Below are positions 26,801 through 33,079 of a stretch of DNA of 38,171 bases, in pieces. The stretch is from Pilibacter termitis. GTDB taxonomy: Bacteria; Bacillota; Bacilli; Lactobacillales; Streptococcaceae. The notes beneath the pieces were generated by a model. That model worked only from the letters and a program-made list of their open reading frames with translations, was not told where the DNA came from and made no database searches. Both the position numbers and the translations under genes were made by a program. The stretch covers positions 1 to 38,171 of the forward strand of contig NZ_FUXI01000002.1 in assembly GCF_900167335.1 (NCBI RefSeq), given 5' to 3'. Positions within the stretch are counted from its first letter, which is position 1, and each line of letters begins with the position of its first letter.

Positions 26801-28838
26801 AAAAACCATGACTGCAGGAGAGGGAGAAGAGAGCAATCTAGGCTTTTATACGGTCGTTGTCAATCCAAATAATTTCAAATTCCAGCAGTTGCTCGTAAGT
26901 GATGCGACAGATAAGACGGCGATGAGCTTGATTAAAGGAGCAGACGGCGAGCCGATTTTGAAAGTTTATGAGGGAGTTAGAGATGTGACAGGTCAACTCA
27001 TCAAAGGGAAATTGTTGACGGCTGGAGTAGACTATTTGCAAATTCCGTCACATATTATAGCGACTATGGGAGGGAATCATGGAGATTATACTCTTCCAGA
27101 TGAATACGGAAAAATCATTCGCTACTGGGATTTTAATCAGTTAGATGTCAATGGTAGACCGAAAATAGTAGAAGACGATTTTCATACACTTGCAGATATT
27201 CCAGCAAATTTAGCATGGGATTATGGTGGGTCATATAGTCCAATTGCTGGTCAATTCAACGCAGACACATTGCTCAATATGACTAGTCGCCCAAGAGAGC
27301 CTTGGCAAATTCTCTTTGGTGAAAACCGTGCGTACACAAATGAAGAACCACGAGATGACCGTACGTTTATCATTGACTACGCAGTGAAAATAGACGGGGA
27401 TAAATTGCCAGCAGGAGACAATCATTTGTACAACTATCTCGGTATAAACTTGCGAGATGCTGAAGAGGCAAAAGTTGGCGGACAAGTAGAAAAACCGTGG
27501 TCTGAAAGTAGTGGCGAGGGAAGTGGGTACAATCATGAGTTGACGTTTGCGAAGAAAAACGCAAAAGGTGATTTATTAGCAGGTGCCTCTTTCATGTTAG
27601 AGAAGAAAATGGGAGACACGTGGCAATCCATTTACCCAACCAATGCACTTGGTGCCTTTGATGTGAATGAGACAATCACACGTGCAGGATTAACCAACGG
27701 GCTTTATCGCTTGGTTGAGCTAAAAGCTCCAGTCGGTTATCAAAAATTGAGTGAGCCAATTTACTTCAGACAAATGTCGCTTGAGGAAATGCCGAATTTC
27801 TACACAACTGATGAAGTGGGCAACGCAAAAGAGAACTCCTTTGCAAGTTTTAGCACGGAGAATGGGGAATTTACCCTAAACGTGCAAAACGATTACGAAA
27901 AACGTCCGCTTACGATTGAAAAAACGTGGGATTTCACTAATGACAATATTCTTGTCAATGAGGACGATTTAGAGTTTTACGTGGTGAAAGTAGATGTACT
28001 TCGAGAAGTGGAAACCTCACTTGGCACGTTTACACTTGATAGAAAAATCGCCTCACTTGAGTTGACACATGAAAACTCCTTTAAGGAAGTAATCGAAAAT
28101 CTTCCAGTCAAGACAGATGACGGGGTGCTTTATCGCTACGTGGCAAAAGAAGTAGACATTATCGACAGCCGAAATGGCAAGTCCATTCTTGTGAATTTCA
28201 CAACAGAGGGAATGTTGGATAATTTGCTTGACGAAAACCACGACCTATTTGACACCGACAATCGACTGGTGACAGATAGCAACGGCAATTTCTTGATTGG
28301 GTTGAAAAATGTTCTCACACCGAAAAGCGAGGACGATTATGTCAAAGTTGGCTTTGAAAAATTCTTCATCGCCACACCAGACAACTATGTAAGCCACATT
28401 ACACTAGAATTGTTCCGCAAAACAGAAGAAAGTGGCTATCACTATATCCAAACGATTACCTTGAACAAGGAAAACAGTTGGAAGTGGGCAAGTGGTTTAC
28501 TCAGTAAAAAGGATGTAAATGGTATGGAGTATCAATATTTCATCAAAGAAACAGCAGTATATGATAAGGACGAAAACAATATCATGGATGAGTTTTTATC
28601 AAGTGCTGAGGATTATACAGCTTTAACTTCAGTTAGTTTTGAAGTGGACGAAGAAACATTCAAAAGCGAATATCTCGACGTTTACAATACGTATCAACGA
28701 AGTTTATTCCTCCCAGAAACAGGAGGCAATGGCTTGAAGTGGATAATGGTTGCGACAAGTATCATGCTTGCGTTGTCCGTTGTATTGTATCGCTTGCGGA
28801 AATGGATAAGGCTAAGTGAAGTACGACTCAAAAGATGA
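23847..28838 (+). CDS. Giant Cna-B-type adhesin, probable tip subunit of pilus locus II (LPETGG)
   Basis: A 1663-residue precursor from ATG 23847 (GGGAGGTGAT upstream; the in-frame GTG at 23832 lies in the binding site). Signal peptide about 1-41. The N-terminal two thirds look like serial immunoglobulin-like adhesive domains of the collagen-binding or SdrG type (SLADDLNVSILSNP, then GEMTWEIKVNDG and SWTILPKNTL). From about 1230 comes a SpaA-type prealbumin-like domain (AKGDLLAGASFMLEKK, E-box LVELKAPVGYQ), then two Cna-B repeats (about 1353-1475 starting RPLTIEKTWDF, and 1497-1610 with LELFRKTEE and KWASGLLSKKD). LPETGG at 1622-1627, a membrane segment and an Arg/Lys tail follow. No YPK-type pilin motif and no von Willebrand A domain were seen, so it should be a terminal adhesin rather than a backbone. 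It is first in a classical adhesin-backbone-sortase-anchor order. Confidence 0.85.
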   Translation: MKTRVHKSHRFLYLWVIICMLFPQMFTFILKPMDIFANENEPLEVTNNSNGAFSITGSQLQVDLNGDGNYTNVSNGSEVAENANVRLTINWSLADDLNVSILSNPTVLENLPSCFYVPATGMTGVIKGQGNLSNVTFATYTISSDHKIEIHWNVNVLNYDGIAGKLSIQTQFRFENSDEDVVIDLSQVGGDEIVIHSKEDGEAKIQKKGLEYNKDTGEMTWEIKVNDGSSGHQALSNVVIYDTFGNNQDFVRATLYKKEKNENDWSELESSNYTQEVTNGEVSWTILPKNTLKSTAYKVVVKTHITDDDVTKIRNKASFTSKQNESKEEVEGEFDLVHSEFSKEIDKQNGTEKIEYFLSNGTPSTKSDYDYALIYWTIKVYYPIDFSKNNPIEDMLTISPSEAGTHKYVTSSVVINACDNQSAAQKNFTVSFANSDTKMTITPPVAPNYARRGYEIKYVSKFTKTQAQSWYNGKTIHLGNQATYADFSDQDGGYITPTTDFGVTKNGVNSNSEKQTMAWRINYNTQGVNNVKNGKIIDNYIVYREDLMNSHPDELNSIFYNKYKWIYFKRELIEDTLVVKLVPSNTVLRRGIDYTLSYKNLDDEHLLLPDGSTLYSGLDFKSGFVIEFLGSYKESLSSQVEVTFETKEHIMENKGYLRSWDMTNEEINDWKDSLGLWWQEGEIYKWQGADKFYDFTYDSTHNDPYNPFLNPDLHSFNGVEGRWGENGEFSQRDVGITWFSWLDMYNDSNGVKQAVLLPAGRDLSSWETLRLGQSDSGYKASLKLFYYLKYNGGYISADQSDVEGIYKGFSSEDSSVIANGYTKKPVVAFTTTFNPFHSTLPAGTVFTDDLSHLEVGEVEETTFELIKNSIRIYESKEVSDNGRNYLHTNGTEQKDPANTIFKEGIDYEIDYNEETKLLKINFLKTHDKTLNIVFLMSLSHETAYSKDPLLNGKFQNTAKLTTPNQSDMTASTGEVQFDRNGSLYTKTMTAGEGEESNLGFYTVVVNPNNFKFQQLLVSDATDKTAMSLIKGADGEPILKVYEGVRDVTGQLIKGKLLTAGVDYLQIPSHIIATMGGNHGDYTLPDEYGKIIRYWDFNQLDVNGRPKIVEDDFHTLADIPANLAWDYGGSYSPIAGQFNADTLLNMTSRPREPWQILFGENRAYTNEEPRDDRTFIIDYAVKIDGDKLPAGDNHLYNYLGINLRDAEEAKVGGQVEKPWSESSGEGSGYNHELTFAKKNAKGDLLAGASFMLEKKMGDTWQSIYPTNALGAFDVNETITRAGLTNGLYRLVELKAPVGYQKLSEPIYFRQMSLEEMPNFYTTDEVGNAKENSFASFSTENGEFTLNVQNDYEKRPLTIEKTWDFTNDNILVNEDDLEFYVVKVDVLREVETSLGTFTLDRKIASLELTHENSFKEVIENLPVKTDDGVLYRYVAKEVDIIDSRNGKSILVNFTTEGMLDNLLDENHDLFDTDNRLVTDSNGNFLIGLKNVLTPKSEDDYVKVGFEKFFIATPDNYVSHITLELFRKTEESGYHYIQTITLNKENSWKWASGLLSKKDVNGMEYQYFIKETAVYDKDENNIMDEFLSSAEDYTALTSVSFEVDEETFKSEYLDVYNTYQRSLFLPETGGNGLKWIMVATSIMLALSVVLYRLRKWIRLSEVRLKR

Positions 28839-28859
28839 AAGTAGCGGAAATTGACGGAA

Positions 28860-28894
28860 ATGTATAGGGGCATAGGCTTTATGCCCCGATACAT
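28860..28894 (+). terminator. Hairpin after the giant adhesin gene, closing with ATACATAA
   Basis: GGGGCATA (28867-28874) pairs with TATGCCCC (28880-28887) and, across one A-G mismatch, ATGTAT (28860-28865) pairs with ATACAT (28889-28894). AAC follows, with no T-tract. It is 21 bp after the adhesin stop and could set the adhesin to backbone ratio by partial termination or processing. Confidence 0.6.
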
Positions 28895-28904
28895 AACACA
28901 AAGA

Positions 28905-28955
28905 TAGCGTAGAAGGTGGTATGGAGTTCTAAACTCCTGCCCCTTGTAGCTAGAA
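28905..28955 (+). repeat. Miniature derivative of the nested-hairpin repeat, in the leader of the backbone pilin gene
   Basis: GCGTAGAAGGTGG, GGAGTT, CTA, AACTCC, TGCCCCTTGTAGCTAGAA keeps the outer arms and right flank of the repeat but has only a 3-nt loop in place of the whole inner core. The ribosome binding site AAGGAGG comes immediately after the right flank, as for repeat copy C. Confidence 0.6.
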
Positions 28956-28972
28956 TAAGGAGGGCGTTTATT

Positions 28973-30688
28973 ATGAATAACCAACAAAAAAAATTAGGAC
29001 TTGTGAGCGTTGTGGCGGTATGTTTATTCATGGCAATGATTTTTTTGCCAACGAAAACTTTTGCCGATGTTGCCTTTGAAATTCACAAAGTCGAAAATGC
29101 GTCAGCACCGAATTATGACAACAATGGATATGAAGAGCCAAGCGGTTTAGATGTTTCAAAACCAATGGCAGGTGCAAAATTTACCGTGGTGGACTTGACA
29201 AGTGATTTTTATGGTAGTTATATGCAAACGTATTTGGACGCACACAGCGGAGCAAAAAGAGCGGAAGTGTATGAAGCATATGTAGCAATGTTGAAACTAG
29301 AAAACAACACAGAAATTAAAGCTCGTGGGAGTGTCGTAGGTAGTGAAAGTGGTCCAACAGAACCAGAACATGGAGTGGTTACAATCCCTAACATTCCAGA
29401 AACAAGTGGCGGAAAAGATGCAATTTATGCAGTGCTAGAAACTACACCACCACCAAACAATATTAGTGTTGAAGAATGGGAAACCGCAACAATGGTCGTT
29501 GGTAGCGTGCCAACCATTGTCGCACTTCCAATGTATGGAGATGACGGAACAACGAAACTTGAAACGATTAAATTATATCCGAAAAATGAAGTGGGGGGAA
29601 TTGAGAAGGTTTTAGGTGACGGTACTGAAAACTCTCCTTACAAAAATGTGCAAATTGGCAAAGGAATATATTATACGATTAAATTCAAAGTGCCAAATGA
29701 TGTTGGAACAAAATTAGCAAATGGGCATTATAAATATAGAATAATAGATGTGGTTGATATTCCGGGGGTTGGGCTTACAGTTGATAGGATGACAATTGAA
29801 AAGATTGAGGGAGAAAAAGGAACATGGATAGGGTCTCAAGCAAGAGATGATAACTACGCTGATTTTGATGTACTCTCATTCCCTGAGCTTTACTCTGAAC
29901 CTTTGATTGGAAACGGGAGAGCAACAGCAGGATTTGTCTTTGAATACAATCCAGACAAAGTAACCTCACCTTCAGCTATTAAATGGGAAGACTTAGCAGG
30001 AGCAACGATTACTGTTTCTGTTGATGGGCATATTAACCATGAGGCAGATGTGAACGAATCAATCAAAAATAAAACACGTTATAGCGTATGGCAAGATGAC
30101 GATACAGTCATTGTTCCGGGGGAAGACGAAGTAGAAAGTTTTACGCAGATGTATAAATTTAAAAAGAACGATAGCGTAACAGGTGCTCCCCTTGCAGGTG
30201 CAACATTTAAAATAAGTGTGTTAAATGAGGTAGGTGGCGAGGAAGAACTTAGTTTTGTAGAGGAAACAGCTGGAGTTTACCACGTGGCAGACTCAACTGA
30301 AAGCGGCGTACCAACGCTTTCTGTAAATGAAAATGGTGAGTTGATAATCAAAGGACTAGATGCAGATGTCACTTACACAATAACTGAAACAAATGCCCCA
30401 GCTGGTTATCGTTTAGATACTACACCAATCGAGTTTAGACCAATGACAAAAGAACAACTAGAATTTCAAAGTTATGATCGTTTTGGAGAGTTATCTGAAT
30501 CTGGCAATTATGTGGACGGTTTCCACAACATCTACAACGTCTCCGAAACAGTTCTCCCAACCACAGGGGGCAAAGGATTCATTGTATTCACTGTCGCAAG
30601 TCTCTCTCTACTTGGCATTTCAGCAGTATTCTTCATGATGAAACGCAAAGTAAAAGCACTCGCAAAAGTGGAAGATGAAAACAAATAA
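28973..30688 (+). CDS. Backbone (major) pilin of pilus locus II, LPTTGG
   Basis: A 571-residue precursor from ATG 28973 (AAGGAGG 9 nt upstream; the longer frame runs back through the repeat and is not credible). Signal peptide about 1-31 (ends FA), mature start VAFEIHKVENA typical of backbone pilins, N-domain to YPK (202-204) in IKLYPKNEVGGIEKVL, a middle domain beginning VQIGKGIYYTIKFKVP, a C-terminal prealbumin-like domain (YKFKKNDSVTGAPLAGATFK, E-box YTITETNAPAGYRL, FHNIYN) and LPTTGG at 528-533 followed by a membrane segment and basic tail. The combination of N-terminal pilin motif, two isopeptide-type domains and an adjacent class C sortase makes it the polymerising subunit. An A8 run occupies codons 5-7. 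Confidence 0.9.
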   Translation: MNNQQKKLGLVSVVAVCLFMAMIFLPTKTFADVAFEIHKVENASAPNYDNNGYEEPSGLDVSKPMAGAKFTVVDLTSDFYGSYMQTYLDAHSGAKRAEVYEAYVAMLKLENNTEIKARGSVVGSESGPTEPEHGVVTIPNIPETSGGKDAIYAVLETTPPPNNISVEEWETATMVVGSVPTIVALPMYGDDGTTKLETIKLYPKNEVGGIEKVLGDGTENSPYKNVQIGKGIYYTIKFKVPNDVGTKLANGHYKYRIIDVVDIPGVGLTVDRMTIEKIEGEKGTWIGSQARDDNYADFDVLSFPELYSEPLIGNGRATAGFVFEYNPDKVTSPSAIKWEDLAGATITVSVDGHINHEADVNESIKNKTRYSVWQDDDTVIVPGEDEVESFTQMYKFKKNDSVTGAPLAGATFKISVLNEVGGEEELSFVEETAGVYHVADSTESGVPTLSVNENGELIIKGLDADVTYTITETNAPAGYRLDTTPIEFRPMTKEQLEFQSYDRFGELSESGNYVDGFHNIYNVSETVLPTTGGKGFIVFTVASLSLLGISAVFFMMKRKVKALAKVEDENK

Positions 30689-30696
30689 ATAATAAA

Positions 30697-30714
30697 GAGG
30701 GGGGATTCCCCCTC
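30697..30714 (+). terminator. G-rich hairpin after the backbone pilin gene, followed by ATACATAAG
   Basis: GAGGGGG pairs with CCCCCTC around a 4-nt loop, 8 bp after the stop. There is no T-tract; ATACATAAG follows. In many pilus operons a partial block here keeps sortase levels below pilin levels, which this hairpin could do. Confidence 0.6.
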
Positions 30715-30754
30715 ATACATAAGAATTATCGTAGAGCTAAAAAGGAGTGAGACC

Positions 30755-31615
30755 ATGAAATTAAAGCCAACCACTTATAAAAAATTAGAATTTCTCCTCA
30801 CTCTCGGCTTTGTGCTAACGCTTGCTGGTGCCGTTGGGATATTTTCCTATCCTCACGTGATGAATGCGTTAAACGACAGAATGGTGGACGAAATTCTCAC
30901 CAACAAACACGTAGAGGAGAAAACGGCAGAGAAGTTAAGCGAGCAGATGAAACAACGGCAAGAAGTTGCCAGACAAAAAGCACTTCAAGACCCGTATTCT
31001 GCTGAAAGTTTGCATGAACTCTCTTATGACCCGATTACGATACCTATTTATGCCAAGCACGTTATCGGTGAAATTTACCTCCCCACAATCAAACATTCGC
31101 TCCCGATTTTTGACAATAGTAGCGAACAATTTTTACAGCGTGGGGCAACGTGGTTAGCAACGAGTAGCGATTTGACAGGAGGTGTCGGAAAACACTCGAT
31201 TGTTGCAGGACACTCTGGTATTCCGCACGCACGACTTTTCAACGAAGTACCGAAACTAAAAGTTGGCGACTTGATTTTATACAAAATCGCAAACGAATAC
31301 TACGCCTACAAAATTTTCGAGCAAAAAAAAGTCACACCAGACCAATCGCAAAAAGTATTGCTTGATAAAAATAGAGATTTAACGACACTTGTAACGTGTG
31401 TGCCAATTGGTATCAATAGCCACCGACTACTCATCACAGGGGAGAGAGTCCCATTTACCCCAACCATGATGAAAGAAATCGAAAACATTCAGCAAGAAAA
31501 AAAGAAAACCGACACGAGAATTTTTCTATTATTGGGTAGCGGGTGTGTGTTGTTGATTATTGTACTATTCCTCGTTATCAGGAACTATCGAAAAGGAAGG
31601 GGGGAAAGAAAATGA
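30755..31615 (+). CDS. srtC: Class C pilin-polymerising sortase of locus II
   Basis: A 286-residue enzyme with an N-terminal membrane segment (about 11-36), a predicted coiled region (40-75), the lid motif DPY (79-81) that plugs the active site in class C enzymes, catalytic His153 in IVAGHSGIP, Cys215 in TLVTC and Arg224 in SHRLLITGER, and a C-terminal membrane segment (about 256-276) with a short basic tail. All hallmarks and the length are those of pilus polymerases that join the YPK Lys to the LPxTG Thr. AAAAAGGAGTGAGACC precedes the ATG. Its stop overlaps the start of the LPDTGE protein (ATGA), so both are translated together. It contrasts with the locus I enzyme, which lacks the lid and has a long tail. 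Confidence 0.93.
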   Translation: MKLKPTTYKKLEFLLTLGFVLTLAGAVGIFSYPHVMNALNDRMVDEILTNKHVEEKTAEKLSEQMKQRQEVARQKALQDPYSAESLHELSYDPITIPIYAKHVIGEIYLPTIKHSLPIFDNSSEQFLQRGATWLATSSDLTGGVGKHSIVAGHSGIPHARLFNEVPKLKVGDLILYKIANEYYAYKIFEQKKVTPDQSQKVLLDKNRDLTTLVTCVPIGINSHRLLITGERVPFTPTMMKEIENIQQEKKKTDTRIFLLLGSGCVLLIIVLFLVIRNYRKGRGERK

Positions 31616-32817
31616 AACGAATGAAAAAAATCTGGGTGATAGGACTATTTTTCACACTCTCGCTATTTTTCGGCAATCTATTTGCCAAAGCAGACACGAC
31701 AGAAGTGACGGTTTTCACGAAATCACTAGCAGGTGAAGTGATGAGCGGAGTGAAAATGACTGTCTATGACGTAACAGACTTTCTCACGGGTGAAGAAACC
31801 GCAGAGGAACTGGAGAAATTGGTCACGCCAGAAGTCGAAGTAGCAACGCTTATCACAGATGAAAACGGAAGAGCGACGGTTCAGCTAGAAAACTTGAACG
31901 ACCGAAGAAGTGCAGGGTATCTCTTTACCCAAGAGAAAAGTGGTAATGTAACGGAGGCATTGCAATCCGTTTTGCTCACACTCCCTGCTCACAACGAGGA
32001 GGGCAGACAAGTCTCAAGAGTTGAACTTTATCCGAAAGCCTACCCGCTCGCCTATTCGGCTCATTTTTACAAGCACGGCTTATCTGGTGCGACGTTTGAG
32101 GACATTGGAGCGTTAGAGGGTGCGATATTTGTCCTCTCAAAAGACGAGGGAAACAGGACGCTCTACCTTGAGGAAAGCACGGACGGCAACCTTACTTGGA
32201 CGGACGAGTTTAAGGGGGAAATGGATCCATTCTGGGCGGAATTGCTCGGCGACACGTTTAACGATTACGCTGGTAGCAAGGAAAATTTCAACCAATCTCT
32301 CGCATTTTTCACAAGCGACACCAACGGTCGAGTTTCCACAGGCGACTACAAACTCCCAGCTGGAACGTATATGTTTCGAGAAGTCGAGGCTCCCGAAGAT
32401 TTTCGTATTCTCTTTGACGATTTCGGTGGGGTAGAAGTAACGATTCCAGAAAATCCAAATGAGGAAATTCTCATTTCTATCATGGACGAAAATGGCGACA
32501 TTCAGACGTTTTCCGAAGATGAGGCGATTTATTACAATACAGACGGCGAATTGCCAGAAACCGAGGGCGAAGAAGACTCGCCAGAGGACGACAGAGAATT
32601 GCCACCAATCGAGGACGAAACCATTCCACCGAAACAAGACGAGAACACTCCTCCGAAACTAGCGGACACCTACAACGAAACACCTCGCATGGTAAATGAG
32701 GACGAGCCACGAGGATTCCTACCAGACACAGGTGAGCTTGGCAGTATTCTCCTTTGTATCTCAGGAGTTTTCATGTGTTTCTTATATTTCATCAGTAGAG
32801 AAAAGAAGAAAAAATAG
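31612..32817 (+). CDS. Small anchor-type pilin of locus II, LPDTGE
   Basis: A 401-residue precursor from ATG 31612, overlapping the sortase stop, with AAGGAAGGGGGGAAAG upstream. Signal peptide about 1-28 (ends FAKA), two prealbumin-like domains (TEVTVFTKSLAGEVMSGVKM; GATFEDIGALEGAIFVLSKD with YMFREVEAPEDFRI as E-box), then an acidic Pro-rich stalk (about 310-365 with LPETEGEEDSPEDD, ELPPIEDETIPPK) and LPDTGE (370-375), membrane segment and KKKK tail. A Pro-rich stalk before an LPxTGE signal is typical of basal subunits that terminate polymerisation and are attached to the wall by the housekeeping sortase. It is the only LPxTGE protein here; all other sorting signals end in GG. A strong terminator follows. 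Confidence 0.85.
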   Translation: MKRMKKIWVIGLFFTLSLFFGNLFAKADTTEVTVFTKSLAGEVMSGVKMTVYDVTDFLTGEETAEELEKLVTPEVEVATLITDENGRATVQLENLNDRRSAGYLFTQEKSGNVTEALQSVLLTLPAHNEEGRQVSRVELYPKAYPLAYSAHFYKHGLSGATFEDIGALEGAIFVLSKDEGNRTLYLEESTDGNLTWTDEFKGEMDPFWAELLGDTFNDYAGSKENFNQSLAFFTSDTNGRVSTGDYKLPAGTYMFREVEAPEDFRILFDDFGGVEVTIPENPNEEILISIMDENGDIQTFSEDEAIYYNTDGELPETEGEEDSPEDDRELPPIEDETIPPKQDENTPPKLADTYNETPRMVNEDEPRGFLPDTGELGSILLCISGVFMCFLYFISREKKKK

Positions 32818-32826
32818 CGTTAAATC

Positions 32827-32862
32827 AACACTTTGTAGAGGGAAAGCTACAAAGTGTTTTTT
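32827..32862 (+). terminator. Strong intrinsic terminator of pilus locus II
   Basis: AACACTTTGTAG (32827-32838) pairs perfectly with CTACAAAGTGTT (32847-32858) around an 8-nt loop and runs into TTTTTT, 9 bp after the stop codon. It is the only textbook terminator in the window and sets the boundary between loci II and III. Confidence 0.9.
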
Positions 32863-32926
32863 ATAAAATGACAAGATTCCGCTTTCATTAAAAAATTTTA
32901 ATTTGTTTGAACTCGAACTGGGTATT

Positions 32927-32956
32927 TTAACCAAATGAGAAATTAATGAGTATAAT
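32927..32956 (+). promoter_or_regulatory. Promoter of pilus locus III
   Basis: TATAAT (32951-32956, perfect) is preceded at 18 bp by TTAACC. Transcription from about 32963 gives a leader of about 117 nt. The strong upstream terminator means locus III needs its own promoter, which supports the call. Confidence 0.7.
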
Positions 32957-32969
32957 TAAAATATAAGGT

Positions 32970-33054
32970 TTAGGAAAGAAAACTTTTCTAATAAAAAAGA
33001 CAATGTAGGCAGACAGATAACTGTCTGGAAAACAAAGAAAAGCTCCTCGGAGCT
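32970..33054 (+). promoter_or_regulatory. Structured 5' leader of locus III with three consecutive hairpins
   Basis: Hairpin 1 is TTAGGAAAG/CTTTTCTAA (32970-32978, 32983-32991, one G-U pair), hairpin 2 is CAGACAG/CTGTCTG with loop ATAA (33010-33027), hairpin 3 is AGCTC/GAGCT with a CTCG loop (33041-33054). Hairpin 3 is preceded by CAAAGAAAAGC and followed by TAGACAA, the same flanks as the nested-hairpin repeat, so it looks like a reduced member. AAGGAGG comes 11 nt later. Confidence 0.5.
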
Positions 33055-33079
33055 AGACAATAATAAGGAGGATATTACC

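Noticed and set aside
23847-28838. von Willebrand A domain (MIDAS) in the giant adhesin, as in many pilus tips
   Set aside because: No DxSxS motif in the expected setting was seen. The N-terminal part looks immunoglobulin-like.
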